Made by a program: the position numbers and the translations under genes
Shown here: positions 52,980 to 62,096 of the stretch, one piece after another
Position numbering within the stretch: the first letter of the stretch is position 1
Layout: every line of letters begins with the position of its first letter
Assembly: GCA_017512025.1 (NCBI GenBank)
Contig: JAFWHH010000009.1
Span: 496,001-560,000, forward strand
DNA length: 64,000 nt
Direction of reading: 5' to 3'
From: Clostridia bacterium
Lineage (GTDB): Bacteria > Bacillota > Clostridia > TANB77 > CAG-508
Notes under the pieces: generated by a model
What the model was told of the DNA's origin: nothing
The model's input: the letters and a program-made list of their open reading frames with translations, nothing else
The model's database searches: none

Positions 52980-53420
52980 TTAGCAATCTAATTCAAGATT
53001 TTTAAAGATTTCTCCTTGCATATCAACAATTTCATTTACTGGAATTATAGTATCTTTTTCCGTTACCATTATTTGTTTTAATACATCAATTTTTTTAATA
53101 TTTTCATCAATAGTCACATATTCTCCACCAGCTTTTTTCTCGTCTGGTACAAAGTATGTTATGGAAATAAATGGTCTTTTATCTATTGCATTCATAAGTA
53201 TTTGCATTTTTCTATCTAATATAAATTTAGCTTCCTCATTAATTTCCACTCTATTATCTGTTAGTCTGCCTTCCTCTTTTATGATATCTTCATAACCACT
53301 TAAGGCGGCAAATGGCGCAAATTGAGCAGCTCTTTCATATTTAGACATATGTGGATGATTTTTTGATACATGGTGTGGCATATTTATAATATCTATATAT
53401 TTTTCAATGGATTCTTTCAT
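52980..53420 (-). CDS. YolD-like protein paired with a Y-family polymerase
   Basis: 146-aa soluble protein of the clostridial YolD-like type: NMPHHVSKNHPHMSKYERAA followed by QFAPFAALSGYED is the family's signature. These small proteins are nearly always encoded beside UmuC/UvrX-like polymerases and are presumed accessory factors (UmuD-like role). Its ATG overlaps the polymerase stop codon by one base, so translation is coupled. It ends before a shared bidirectional terminator. Confidence 0.85.
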   Translation of the reverse strand: MKESIEKYIDIINMPHHVSKNHPHMSKYERAAQFAPFAALSGYEDIIKEEGRLTDNRVEINEEAKFILDRKMQILMNAIDKRPFISITYFVPDEKKAGGEYVTIDENIKKIDVLKQIMVTEKDTIIPVNEIVDMQGEIFKNLELDC

Positions 53421-54913
53421 TATTCTCTATGCCCTCCTATCTGTCTATTTCTATCTATTGCAGTTCCACCTTCTTCAAAATTCATACCTTTGAGTATTGC
53501 ATTTTTTCCAAATTTTTTCTTAAGCTCAAGAACAGTACTTTGGAGATTTTTCTCACGCTCTTCTTTTTTCTTTTTATCTGCTTCGGCTTTATAATCAATA
53601 AATAAATTCATTTGCTCATATTCTACTTTATTTCTAGTTTCAACTTCACTTTCTAGATTATTAGCAGTAATATTAAGCCTTCTCGTCATTAAATCTGGGT
53701 TTATTATTCTATCATATAACTCAATAATTGCATCTGAAAGAATCTTTGTTGATGAAGTTTTATGATCAATATTTGTTGTACCATGCGCATGTTTTGGTAT
53801 TTTTCTTCCATATCTATCTATTGTAATTTCCCCTGTATAGAGCATTTTTCCTGTATTATCAACTAATTCTAAGCTACTTACATCATATCCAACTGTTAAA
53901 ACAATTTGATTTGTTACAAGTCCCTTTCTTGTTAAATCAAGAGCTAATCCTTCAATCATCTCTTTAACAATTAATTTTGTCTTTTTATAGTCATATGGAC
54001 AATGTAATACTTGACCAGAGCTTAAACTACTTGTTCTTGGCTTATATTCTCTTGCATCTTTAAGAGCACAGGGTTCCCATCCCCATGCATGATCAATAAG
54101 AAGCTCTGCATTAACACCAAGAAGCTTATATAGAAGTTCTTCATTATCAACAGAACATCTAGCAATATCTCCCATTGTATAAATACCTTTTGATTCAAGT
54201 CTTCTTCTATATCCTGGCCCAACGCGCCAAAAATCTGTAAGCGGTTTATGACCCCATAATAGTCTTCTATAAGACATTTCATCAAGCTCCGCAATTCTTA
54301 CACCATCCTCATTTGCAGGCATGTGTTTTGCAACAATATCCATTGCTATTTTACAAAGGTACATATTCGTTCCAATACCGGCTGTTGCTGTTATTCCAGT
54401 TGTATTACATACATCTTTTATCATTTTAGTAACAAGCTCTTTGGCAGTCATTTTATACATACTTAAATACTTCGTTACATCACAAAATATTTCATCTATT
54501 GAATATGGGTAAATATCCTCTTTAGATACATATTTTAAATATATTCCGTATATTCTCTTACTATACTCCATATATAGTCCCATTCTTGGTTTTGCAGCTA
54601 TATAATCTAATTTATAATCTTTGTGTTTTTTAAGCTCAATATCATCAATTGATTCGCCAATTAATTTATGATTTGGAGCTCTCCTTATTCTTTCAACATT
54701 AATATTTTTAACCTTTTGAACAACCTCAAAAAGTCTTGCTCTTCCGGGAATACCATACTGCTTTAATGATGGACTAACAGCTAAACATATTGTCTTTTCT
54801 GTTCTAGTGCTATCCGCTACAACCAAGTTTGTTGTCAAAGGGTTTAATCCACGTTCAACACACTCAACTGATGCATAAAAGCTTTTTAAATCAATGCATA
54901 TAAAAATAGACAT
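53420..54913 (-). CDS. Y-family DNA polymerase (UvrX/UmuC-like)
   Basis: 497-aa translesion polymerase. Catalytic Asp in FICIDLKSFYASVE near the N-terminus and the YSIDEIFCDVT motif in the palm. A helix-hairpin-helix-like thumb region and little-finger domain follow, and a Lys/Glu-rich C-terminal tail. Longer than DinB and typical of UvrX/ImpB-type polymerases that pair with YolD. Promoter TTTACA-17-TATAAT upstream; no LexA/DinR box (GAAC-N4-GTTC) was seen, so SOS control is not evident. RBS AAAGGAG. Confidence 0.9.
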   Translation of the reverse strand: MSIFICIDLKSFYASVECVERGLNPLTTNLVVADSTRTEKTICLAVSPSLKQYGIPGRARLFEVVQKVKNINVERIRRAPNHKLIGESIDDIELKKHKDYKLDYIAAKPRMGLYMEYSKRIYGIYLKYVSKEDIYPYSIDEIFCDVTKYLSMYKMTAKELVTKMIKDVCNTTGITATAGIGTNMYLCKIAMDIVAKHMPANEDGVRIAELDEMSYRRLLWGHKPLTDFWRVGPGYRRRLESKGIYTMGDIARCSVDNEELLYKLLGVNAELLIDHAWGWEPCALKDAREYKPRTSSLSSGQVLHCPYDYKKTKLIVKEMIEGLALDLTRKGLVTNQIVLTVGYDVSSLELVDNTGKMLYTGEITIDRYGRKIPKHAHGTTNIDHKTSSTKILSDAIIELYDRIINPDLMTRRLNITANNLESEVETRNKVEYEQMNLFIDYKAEADKKKKEEREKNLQSTVLELKKKFGKNAILKGMNFEEGGTAIDRNRQIGGHRE

Positions 54914-54981
54914 ACAGTACAGCTCCTTTCATTTTTGAGCATTATATCATACCATATATCTATTGTAAACATCTGTTTGTA

Positions 54982-55506
54982 TTATCTTTCAAAATCTTCA
55001 TCTTCTTTTACTTTTTTAACCTGAGCAGCCATCATGTTATTTTTATGTGCTCCATGTATATCATCATATAGACTATCCCCTATAACAAGAACATGGTCAG
55101 GTCTTACCCCTAAACTTTTACATGCTAATTTAAAACCCCATTTTGCTGGCTTAAACGCAAGGTAAATATAGTCAATTCCTTGTGATTTAAAATATTTTTG
55201 CGCATCCTGACTCCAACCATTTGATAAGACTATCACTTTAAAATTCCTTTTAATAAGATTAATCCACTGCTTACTACATTCAGGAATCTCCCTATCATCA
55301 TTTCTAATGGTTTGATCCACATCTAAAATAATTGCTTCTATACCATAGTTTTCTTTAAAATCCTTTATTCGATGCTCATCTATCTCATGAATGTCGTTAA
55401 ACTCCATATCTGGCTCTATAAGTTTAGCAAGAATAAATGCAGGAAAAGACATTATTTTATTATATAAATAATCTTCAAATTCTTTATGCATTCTGTATAA
55501 TCCCAT
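54982..55506 (-). CDS. yqeG: YqeG-family HAD-IIIA phosphatase
   Basis: 174-aa HAD phosphatase. Motif I ILDVDQTIRND, motif II VLSNGW, the Lys in KPAKWGF and motif IV GDSLYDDIHGA are all present. YqeG resembles PGP/PTPMT-like phosphatidylglycerophosphate phosphatases, and members act in lipid metabolism. In Bacillus it precedes yqeH-aroE, but here it is isolated between the polymerase and the Mg ATPase. RBS AGAAGGA. Confidence 0.9.
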   Translation of the reverse strand: MGLYRMHKEFEDYLYNKIMSFPAFILAKLIEPDMEFNDIHEIDEHRIKDFKENYGIEAIILDVDQTIRNDDREIPECSKQWINLIKRNFKVIVLSNGWSQDAQKYFKSQGIDYIYLAFKPAKWGFKLACKSLGVRPDHVLVIGDSLYDDIHGAHKNNMMAAQVKKVKEDEDFER

Positions 55507-55634
55507 ATACTTACATCCTTCTCCTTTTAGATTGCTAATTTTAACACATTTTTGTAAATTTTACAAATTATTGATTAAAAAGTAACTAAAAGTGATATAA
55601 TTTGCTAAGAACGAAAGATATTGGAGATGATATT

Positions 55635-58262
55635 ATGGCAAATTCAAATAACAATAATAAAATACATAAGGAAGAGCTTACTGCCCAAAAGATGTATGGT
55701 AAGGAAGGAACTCTCCCAAAAGATGAGTTTATTAAAGAATACGATGTAAAAATTAATGGTCTTTCCTCTTCTGAAGCTGAAGAAAGGAAACAAAAATATG
55801 GATTAAATGAAGTTAAAAGTAGTAAACCTAAACGTTGGTATAACTACCTCTTAGAAAGTTTACTTAGCCCTTTTAATTGTATATTACTTGGAATTGTTGC
55901 AATATTATTTTACACAGATGTTTATCTAGCAGAAAAACCAAGTTATGCCAATATAATTGTTATTGTAATCCTTGTTGCAGCAAGTACTCTTCTGGAATTT
56001 TTTGAGGAGTTTCGTTCAAATAAAGCTGCTCAAAAACTTAAAGAATTAGTTGCAACAACTACTACAGTTATACGTAATGGCAAAGAAATTGAGATTTCCA
56101 TTAAGGAAGTTGTAATTGGTGACATTGTAATTTTAAATGCTGGTAGTATGATTCCTGCTGACTTAAGAATACTTGAATCAAAAGATTTATATGTTGGACA
56201 ATCTGCTTTAACTGGTGAATCTGATGCAGTTAGAAAACTTGCAACAACTGACTTAACAGCAGATGATGTATCTAGCATATCTGATTTAGATACTATTTGT
56301 TTTATGGGTACAAATGTTATTAGTGGATCTGCTAAATGTGTTGTTATAAAAACCGCAAATAATACTTACTTTGGTAAGATTGCAAAAACTCTTTCTAGTA
56401 ATAAACAAAAATCTTCTTTCCAAAAAGGTATAGAAGGAATTAGTAAATTGTTAATAAAATTCATGGTTGTACTAACACCAATTGTATTTATACTTAATGT
56501 ATGGAAACATGCCCCAGTAATAGCATTTACATTTGCAGTTGCCATAGCAATATGTATTACACCGCTTCTACTCCCAGTTATCTTATCATCAAGCCTTTCA
56601 AAAGGTGCTGTAAAAATGTCTAAAAAGAAAACTATCGTTAAAAAGCTTGATTCAATAGAGAGCTTTGGTGGTATGAACATTTTATGTACAGATAAGACTG
56701 GTACTTTAACTGAGGATAGAATAGTTCTTGAAAAGTATTTAGATATAAATGGCAATGAAGACTTAAGAATTTTAAAACATGCTTTTCTTAATTCGTATTT
56801 TCAAACAGGACTTAGAGATAATATTGATGAGGCCGTCGTAAACAGGGCCCTTTCAAATGATATGTCAGAATATATTGACAAATATAAATTAGTAGATGAA
56901 ATTCCTTTTGACTTTACTAGAAGACGTCTATCAGTAATTGTATCTGATGGTACAAAAAAACAAATGATTACAAAGGGTGCTGTTGAAGAAATCCTTGAGC
57001 TTTGTACAATGGTTGATTATAAGGGACAAGTTTCCCCTATTACAAATAAGATTAAAGAAAATATAAAGCAAATATCAAAAAACTTAAATAAAGATGGATT
57101 AAGAGTAATTGCTGTTTGTCAGAAAAATAATTTAAGAGATACAAATATATTTGATATAGATGATGAAAAAGATATGGTTCTTCTTGGATTTATTGGATTC
57201 TTAGATCCACCAAAAGAATCTGCTAAGATTGCTATTGAAAAATTAAATAAATCTGGAATTAGAGTTATTGTCCTTACTGGAGATAACTTAGAAGTTACAA
57301 AATGTATCTGTAAAAAAGTTGGTATTAATTCAGATGAAATAGTTGAAGGAAGTCAAATTGAACAACTTGAAGATAAAGGTGTTATTAGACTACTTAAGAA
57401 AACAAATATATTTGTAAAGCTATCACCTATTCAAAAGGCCAGAATTGTAAGATTATTGAAAGAATCTGGAAATGTTGTTGGTTATATGGGAGATGGAATT
57501 AATGATGCTCCTTCACTAACAAATTCAGATGTTGGCATTTCAGTAGACACTGCTGTCGATATTGCAAAAGAATCAGCTGATATCATTCTTTTAGAAAAAG
57601 ATTTACAAGTATTATTAGATGGTGTTACAGAAGGAAGAAAAACATTCTGTAACTTAATGAAATATATAAAAATGGCAACAAGCTTTAACTTTGGTGAAGT
57701 TATGTCAGTAATAATTGCAAGTGTGCTTTTACCTTTCTTACCAGAAACACCAATTCAATTACTTGTTGAAGGTTTATTATATGATTTTGGGCAATTAACA
57801 CTTCCTTTTGATAATGTAGATCAAGAATACTTAAAGAAACCAAGACAATTTAATTTAAAGAGCTTAAAAACATTCATGTTATTTATGGGACCTCTTAGTT
57901 CAATATTCGATTTAATAGTATTTGGATTTTTATGGTTTACATTTGGATTAAGAGAAGCAGCTCTCTTCCAAACAATTTGGTTTACTTATAGTATTGTTTC
58001 CAACCTACTTGGAATGCATATCATAAGAACTCAAAAGAAGCCATTCATAGAAAGTAATGCACATAAGTTTGTTTACTTCTCATCTATATTATTGATAATA
58101 GTTGGCATACTTGTTCCATATACATGGCTTGGAAGTACAATTGGACTTGTTCCAATTCCACTTAAATATATGACGGTTATATTTGGAGTACCAGTATTAT
58201 ATTGTTTCATAGCACTTATTGCTAAGAAGATTTATATTAAGAAATATGGTGAGTGGATTTAA
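55635..58262 (+). CDS. mgtA: Magnesium-transporting P-type ATPase (MgtA-like, P3B)
   Basis: 875-aa P-type ATPase: N-terminal cation-ATPase domain, actuator domain with LTGESDAV, phosphorylation motif CTDKTGTLTED, nucleotide-binding ITKGAVEEILELC, hinge GDGINDAPSL, and about ten membrane helices. KGAVEEILELC and QLLVEGLLYDFGQLTLPFDNVD mark the MgtA/MgtB group, which imports Mg2+ at low external levels. The ATG at 55635 follows GGAGATG; an earlier in-frame TTG (55602) is less likely. No M-box riboswitch is visible in the short leader. Confidence 0.92.
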   Translation: MANSNNNNKIHKEELTAQKMYGKEGTLPKDEFIKEYDVKINGLSSSEAEERKQKYGLNEVKSSKPKRWYNYLLESLLSPFNCILLGIVAILFYTDVYLAEKPSYANIIVIVILVAASTLLEFFEEFRSNKAAQKLKELVATTTTVIRNGKEIEISIKEVVIGDIVILNAGSMIPADLRILESKDLYVGQSALTGESDAVRKLATTDLTADDVSSISDLDTICFMGTNVISGSAKCVVIKTANNTYFGKIAKTLSSNKQKSSFQKGIEGISKLLIKFMVVLTPIVFILNVWKHAPVIAFTFAVAIAICITPLLLPVILSSSLSKGAVKMSKKKTIVKKLDSIESFGGMNILCTDKTGTLTEDRIVLEKYLDINGNEDLRILKHAFLNSYFQTGLRDNIDEAVVNRALSNDMSEYIDKYKLVDEIPFDFTRRRLSVIVSDGTKKQMITKGAVEEILELCTMVDYKGQVSPITNKIKENIKQISKNLNKDGLRVIAVCQKNNLRDTNIFDIDDEKDMVLLGFIGFLDPPKESAKIAIEKLNKSGIRVIVLTGDNLEVTKCICKKVGINSDEIVEGSQIEQLEDKGVIRLLKKTNIFVKLSPIQKARIVRLLKESGNVVGYMGDGINDAPSLTNSDVGISVDTAVDIAKESADIILLEKDLQVLLDGVTEGRKTFCNLMKYIKMATSFNFGEVMSVIIASVLLPFLPETPIQLLVEGLLYDFGQLTLPFDNVDQEYLKKPRQFNLKSLKTFMLFMGPLSSIFDLIVFGFLWFTFGLREAALFQTIWFTYSIVSNLLGMHIIRTQKKPFIESNAHKFVYFSSILLIIVGILVPYTWLGSTIGLVPIPLKYMTVIFGVPVLYCFIALIAKKIYIKKYGEWI

Positions 58263-58283
58263 TAACTATGAATAAAAAAATAA

Positions 58284-58316
58284 AAAACGAAATAGTGTTT
58301 CTATTTCGTTTTTTAT
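58284..58316. terminator. Bidirectional terminator between mgtA and rpmE
   Basis: AAAAACGAAATAG/CTATTTCGTTTTT with complementary A and T runs serves both convergent genes. Confidence 0.9.
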
Positions 58317-58513
58317 TTAAGACCATATTTGTTTTTGAATTTCTCTATTCTTCCACCTGTCTTCTCAACCTTTAAGTTGTTTGTGTAGAATGGGTGGCAC
58401 TTTGAACAAGAGTCAACTTTCATATCTTGTTTTGTAGAATTTGTTTTGAAAACGTTTCCACAAGCACATGTAATAGTTGCTTCTTGGTAGTTTGGATGTA
58501 TTCCTTCCTTCAT
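58313..58513 (-). CDS. rpmE: 50S ribosomal protein L31 (zinc-binding form)
   Basis: 66-aa L31 with four Cys (Cys16, Cys18, Cys36, Cys39: TCACGN and CSKCHPFYT), the zinc-binding C+ type. GIHPNYQEATITC and KTNSTK are family hallmarks. A single gene with promoter TTGAAA-17-TAATAT on the minus strand, overlapped by the palindrome GTAATATATTAC (58553-58564). RBS GGAGAGG. Confidence 0.97.
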   Translation of the reverse strand: MKEGIHPNYQEATITCACGNVFKTNSTKQDMKVDSCSKCHPFYTNNLKVEKTGGRIEKFKNKYGLK

Positions 58514-58552
58514 TATGTATTCACCTCTCCTTTATTTATTAAATAAAACTAT

Positions 58553-58564
58553 GTAATATATTAC
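58553..58564. repeat. Palindrome over the rpmE -10 box
   Basis: GTAATATATTAC is a perfect 12-bp palindrome covering the TAATAT -10. In AT-rich DNA this can occur by chance. It is not the Zur consensus, whose half sites have different spacing. Confidence 0.3.
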
Positions 58565-58597
58565 CATACTTTTTTGCGCATTTCAAGACTTTTATCA

Positions 58598-58747
58598 CTA
58601 TTTTTGTTGTAAACTTTGTATATATCTTGCTGAAGACAATAATTCATCTTTCAATGAAGACTTCTTTACAAGTTTATTTACAACATTAAATAGACAAGCT
58701 ACAATAAGTATAAACATTAATAATTTTCTCCAAATTTTTGCTAACAT
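58598..58747 (-). CDS. Small single-pass membrane protein (49 aa)
   Basis: A 49-codon frame beginning MLAKIWRKLL with AAAGGAGAG seven bases before the ATG. One hydrophobic helix (about 9-24), then a basic patch (NKLVKKSSLK) and a short amphipathic tail ending SLQQK. The strong ribosome binding site and codon use typical of the neighbourhood suggest a real gene. It is located between rpmE and ung on the same strand. I do not recognise a family. Confidence 0.55.
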   Translation of the reverse strand: MLAKIWRKLLMFILIVACLFNVVNKLVKKSSLKDELLSSARYIQSLQQK

Positions 58748-58830
58748 AATATCTCTCCTTTACATTAACATGTATATATTATACTATAATTATGCATTTT
58801 GTCAACCAATTTTTCGATAGTTACCGGGTT

Positions 58831-59493
58831 CTAGATGTTTTCAATTTGCCAATCAATAGGTTTTATTCCGTTTTTTTCTAAAAACTCATTTGCTGTTTTG
58901 AAATGATTATTTCCAAAAAAGCCATGTCTTGCTGAAAAAGGACTTGGATGTGCTGATGAAAGTACTAAATGTTTTGGATTATTTAGTAGGCTTTCCTTAG
59001 ATTTTGCAAAGTTTCCCCATAACATAAATACAACCGGTTCATCTTTCTTATTTATTTCCTCAATTATTCTATCAGTAAGTATTTCCCAGCCTTTTCCCTT
59101 ATGTGATGCTGGAGTATCTTTTTCTACCGTTAATACAGCATTTAATAGTAGTACTCCTTGTTTAGCCCACTTGTCTAAATATCCGTTATTTGGAATGTAG
59201 CATCCAAGCTCTGCATTTAATTCTTTATAAATATTCTTTAGTGATGGTGGTATTTTTATTCCTGGACAAACTGAAAAAGAAAGCCCATGTGCTTCTCCCT
59301 CACCATGATATGGATCTTGCCCTAAAATAACAACCTTTACATTTTCATAAGGTGTTTTCTCTAGGGCTGCATATATTTTTTTTCTCTCAGGATATATAGT
59401 TTTATTCTCATATTCTTCTTCTACAAATTTTTTTAAATTTATATAATAATCTTTCTTTGATTCGTCTTCAATAATATTCTTAAAGTATCCCAT
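58831..59493 (-). CDS. ung: Uracil-DNA glycosylase, family 1
   Basis: 220-aa Ung. Water-activating motif GQDPYHGEGEAHGL with the catalytic Asp, and the Leu-intercalation loop HPSPFSARHGF with the catalytic His. Length is typical. It removes uracil from DNA. The window also has the unrelated Fe-S family 4 enzyme. RBS GGAGG; a GC-rich hairpin lies in its leader (separate entry). Confidence 0.97.
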   Translation of the reverse strand: MGYFKNIIEDESKKDYYINLKKFVEEEYENKTIYPERKKIYAALEKTPYENVKVVILGQDPYHGEGEAHGLSFSVCPGIKIPPSLKNIYKELNAELGCYIPNNGYLDKWAKQGVLLLNAVLTVEKDTPASHKGKGWEILTDRIIEEINKKDEPVVFMLWGNFAKSKESLLNNPKHLVLSSAHPSPFSARHGFFGNNHFKTANEFLEKNGIKPIDWQIENI

Positions 59494-59513
59494 ATATATC
59501 CTCCATAAATTTA

Positions 59514-59536
59514 GACGGAAACTGTATACTTCCGTC
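59514..59536 (-). other. 5' leader hairpin of ung
   Basis: Minus-strand GACGGAA (59530-59536) pairs with TTCCGTC (59514-59520), loop of nine bases, about 20 bases before the ung ATG and next to GGAGG. No T run follows, so it is not a terminator. Its role is unknown. Confidence 0.5.
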
Positions 59537-59694
59537 CTATTTTTCTTCGTCTTTATTTTAGCTTAATTTAATTATAAATTAAATACTTAAAAAGTCAATA
59601 AAAAACTAAATCTACAAGCCCTTTAATCTCCTAAAAAATATTATTCCAACACTTGATTTTTTGTATAATCTATGCTAGTATATTGTTTGTTGAT

Positions 59695-59770
59695 AGGGGT
59701 ATGGTGTCAATGGTTAGCATGATGGTCTCCAAAACCACAGGTCTGAGTTCGAGTCTTAGTACCCCTGCCA
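59695..59770 (+). tRNA. tRNA-Trp (CCA)
   Basis: Acceptor AGGGGTA/TACCCCT, anticodon loop CTCCAAA with anticodon CCA, T arm CTGAG-TTCGAGT-CTTAG, discriminator G and encoded CCA. The outermost anticodon-stem pair is an A-C mismatch and the D stem has three pairs. No hairpin terminator separates it from gtrA, which starts 45 bases later. Confidence 0.93.
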
Positions 59771-59814
59771 TTTTTTTATCTAAAAATATTTGTAAAACAA
59801 ACAAGGAGCTTTAT

Positions 59815-60312
59815 ATGGAAAATAAAGTAAGAAGTTTAACACAAAAATTTATTGATTTTATTATAAAAATATCTAAAAAAATACTTCCAAAAAAATTAGT
59901 TGAAATAGAGAAAAAAATATTAAGTGTAGAAGTTGTTCTATACATTTTTTTTGGTGTGTTAACTACCTTAGTTAATATTGGAGTTTTCTCTCTTTTAGTA
60001 TATAGCTTTAACTTAGAAGAAAACTTATCTAATATTATTGCCATTATAACTGCTGTTCTTTTTGCATATTTTACAAATAAAGGATTAGTATTTAATTCTA
60101 CCGCTGTTTCTTTCAAAGAAAAAACAAGTGAATTTCTAAAATTCATGCTTGGTAGAGCTTTTACTTTATTTATTGAATTGTTTGGTTTTTATTTATTATT
60201 TAATGTTTTAGGTATTCATGAATTATTTAGTAAGATTTTCATAACAATCGTTGTTATAATTTTAAATTTCTTTATAAGTAAATTTTTTGCATTTAAAAAA
60301 GCTAATAATTAA
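59815..60312 (+). CDS. GtrA-family membrane protein
   Basis: 165-aa protein with four membrane helices in the GtrA fold (helix 1 LYIFFGVLTTLVNIGVF near residue 45; KFFAFKKANN at the C-terminus). GtrA proteins are thought to flip polyprenyl-linked sugars for wall or surface polysaccharide decoration. ATG at 59815 follows AAGGAG. It is probably read through from the tRNA-Trp promoter, since only a T tract lies between. A terminator hairpin overlaps its last codons. Confidence 0.88.
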   Translation: MENKVRSLTQKFIDFIIKISKKILPKKLVEIEKKILSVEVVLYIFFGVLTTLVNIGVFSLLVYSFNLEENLSNIIAIITAVLFAYFTNKGLVFNSTAVSFKEKTSEFLKFMLGRAFTLFIELFGFYLLFNVLGIHELFSKIFITIVVIILNFFISKFFAFKKANN

Positions 60313-60324
60313 TTAGCTTTTTTT
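60297..60324 (+). terminator. Terminator of gtrA
   Basis: AAAAGCTAAT/ATTAGCTTTT stem (about 60297-60320) ending in a T run; the gtrA stop codon is inside it. Confidence 0.8.
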
Positions 60325-60338
60325 ATGGAGGTTCTATT

Positions 60339-60935
60339 ATTAAATCATTTAAAATCTATTATTATTTTATTCTTATTTTTTCTATACTAGTCGTTATTCT
60401 CTTTGTTCCACAATTTTCAATTAATTCAAATACACAAAATATGAGCTCTGCATCTCAAAGTGAAGTTTCATATGCAGATGTACTTTCGTGCTCTAATTTT
60501 TTCTGGCCGCTCCCCGATAATAAAAGAATAAGTTCATACTTTGGGAAAAGATCTTCACCAACAGCCTATGCCTCATCTTATCATAAAGGTATAGATATTC
60601 CTGCATCTCCTGGCACCAATATTTACGCAGCAATGTCTGGTACAGTGGTTATGGCCAAGTTTAATGGAAGTGGTGGTTGTACTGTTACAATTCAAAATGG
60701 TGACATGTATACATCTTATTGTCATGTTTCCCCCAACTTTATCGTTGCACCAGGTGTGTATGTTGAAAAAGGTCAACTAATTGCACAAGTTGGACCCAAA
60801 AACGTCTATGGCTTTCCAGACAATAAATACCATGATAGTGATGGTAATCCAACAAATGGAGCAACTACTGGTCCCCATTTACACTTTGCTGTTAGAATTA
60901 ATTCTGAGTACAAAAATCCACTAGATTTTTTCTAA
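60339..60935 (+). CDS. Secreted M23 (LytM) peptidase, apparent ATT start
   Basis: The M23 domain is clear: YHKGIDIPA and GPHLHFAVRI give the zinc ligands, preceded by FFWPLPDNKRISSYFGKR. The first in-frame ATG (60441) has no ribosome binding site, while the frame runs upstream through a perfect signal peptide (IKSFKIYYYF then ILIFSILVVILFV). GGAGG at 60327-60331 is seven bases before an in-frame ATT at 60339, and no ATG, GTG or TTG exists in between back to the upstream stop. I therefore give the 198-aa product with an ATT start. An upstream sequencing error is the alternative. Confidence 0.8.
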   Translation: MKSFKIYYYFILIFSILVVILFVPQFSINSNTQNMSSASQSEVSYADVLSCSNFFWPLPDNKRISSYFGKRSSPTAYASSYHKGIDIPASPGTNIYAAMSGTVVMAKFNGSGGCTVTIQNGDMYTSYCHVSPNFIVAPGVYVEKGQLIAQVGPKNVYGFPDNKYHDSDGNPTNGATTGPHLHFAVRINSEYKNPLDFF

Positions 60936-60968
60936 TAAAAAAAGATAAGTATTTCTACTTATCTTCAA
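60936..60968. terminator. Terminator between the M23 gene and the CD1247-type gene
   Basis: AAGATAAGTA (60942-60951) pairs with TACTTATCTT (60956-60965), with an A run on the left serving the minus-strand gene. Confidence 0.8.
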
Positions 60969-60971
60969 AAA

Positions 60972-61430
60972 TTATAAATCTTCGTCATTATTATTTTGTA
61001 TATTGCAACCTGAGCATCCGCCACATTTTCCTTTGCAATTATGAATTCCAAATAAATCATCTTCAATATTATCAGAATTTAAATCTAATTCTATTATATT
61101 ATGACATTCTGGACATTCAAGCTCTGTTTCAACATCATTAATTTCAGTATAAAACTCGTTATTACAATAAGGACATATAACCTCAGTCTCACCATCTTCA
61201 TCATAAATGTCTTCTTGAATAGAATTTAATGTATTCTCTATGTTATCAAGCTTATCTTCCATATTTGATATTTTCTCCTCAACTACTCCACTCATTCTTT
61301 CAATTAAATCAATGAATATAATTGAAATCTCAGATATTTTATCTTTCACAAAAACAAGATCATCTTTATTATCTATTCTATCGTCTAATTCGCTTATTAT
61401 TTCTTGGTATTTTTTACTTAACTCAGACAT
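60972..61430 (-). CDS. CD1247 N-terminal-domain zinc-ribbon protein
   Basis: 152-aa protein of the family named after C. difficile CD1247: a helical N-terminal domain (MSELSKKYQEIISELDDRIDN onward, about 1-70), a zinc ribbon CPYCNNEF...CPECHN, and a short Cys-rich tail (CKGKCGGCSGC) that could bind metal or iron-sulfur. It lies 18 bp after efp in the operon. Function unknown; it is widely conserved in Clostridia beside efp. Confidence 0.88.
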   Translation of the reverse strand: MSELSKKYQEIISELDDRIDNKDDLVFVKDKISEISIIFIDLIERMSGVVEEKISNMEDKLDNIENTLNSIQEDIYDEDGETEVICPYCNNEFYTEINDVETELECPECHNIIELDLNSDNIEDDLFGIHNCKGKCGGCSGCNIQNNNDEDL

Positions 61431-61448
61431 TTAAAATTCCTCTCGCAA

Positions 61449-62015
61449 TTATACTCTTTCCATGTATTCACCAGTTCTTGTATCGATTTTGATAACATCA
61501 CCAATATTAACGAATAATGGAACTGATATTTCATAACCATTCTCTAATGTTGCTGGTTTTCCTGAAGTTGTTGTTGTATTTCCAGAGAATCCTGGTTCTG
61601 TGTATGTAACTTCTAACTCAACAAACATTGGTGGTTCAACAGCAAATACATTTCCTTTATATGATAAAATTTTAACATTCATGTTTTCTTTAATGAATTT
61701 TAAGCTATCACCTAATTGCTCTTTGTTTAATGGTAATTGCTCATATGTTTCATTATCCATGAAATAATATAAATCTTCATCATTGTATAGATATTGCATT
61801 TCTCTCTTTTCGATTTCTGCTCCTGGGTATTTCTCTGATGGGTTAAATGTTTTCTCTAAAACAGCTCCTGTTATAACATTTTTTAATTTTGTTCTAACGA
61901 AAGCTGATCCTTTTCCTGGTTTTACGTGTTGGAATTCAACTACTTTGAATACGTTTCCGTCCATTTCAAATGTTGTTCCGTTTCTAAAATCTCCTGCCAT
62001 ATATACTTCTGCCAT
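61449..62015 (-). CDS. efp: Translation elongation factor P
   Basis: 188-aa EF-P rescuing ribosomes stalled on polyproline. The KOW-like domain I has the loop KPGKGSAFV with the conserved Lys, then domains II and III (ending [17 protein letters not shown]). Full length. Its own promoter TTGATT-17-TATTAT lies in the 81-bp gap after pepQ, and the RBS is GAGGAGG. The pepQ-efp order is common in Firmicutes. Confidence 0.97.
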   Translation of the reverse strand: MAEVYMAGDFRNGTTFEMDGNVFKVVEFQHVKPGKGSAFVRTKLKNVITGAVLEKTFNPSEKYPGAEIEKREMQYLYNDEDLYYFMDNETYEQLPLNKEQLGDSLKFIKENMNVKILSYKGNVFAVEPPMFVELEVTYTEPGFSGNTTTTSGKPATLENGYEISVPLFVNIGDVIKIDTRTGEYMERV

Positions 62016-62096
62016 TATAAAATTCCTCCTCGAATATTTTTTCTTTCACAATATTTATATATAATACTACAAAATTCCTAAAAAATCAATACTTTC

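Noticed and set aside
54914..54981. SOS (LexA/DinR) box before the Y-family polymerase
   Set aside because: No GAAC-N4-GTTC or close variant seen; only a sigma-A promoter.
55507..55634. M-box magnesium riboswitch before the Mg ATPase
   Set aside because: The leader between the -10 and the ATG is only about 40 bases, too short for an M-box.
58553..58564. Zur site in front of rpmE
   Set aside because: Half-site spacing does not match the known Zur palindrome, and the zinc-binding L31 form is usually not Zur-repressed.
59653..59814. Upstream extension of gtrA
   Set aside because: It would run through tRNA-Trp; AAGGAG supports the ATG at 59815.
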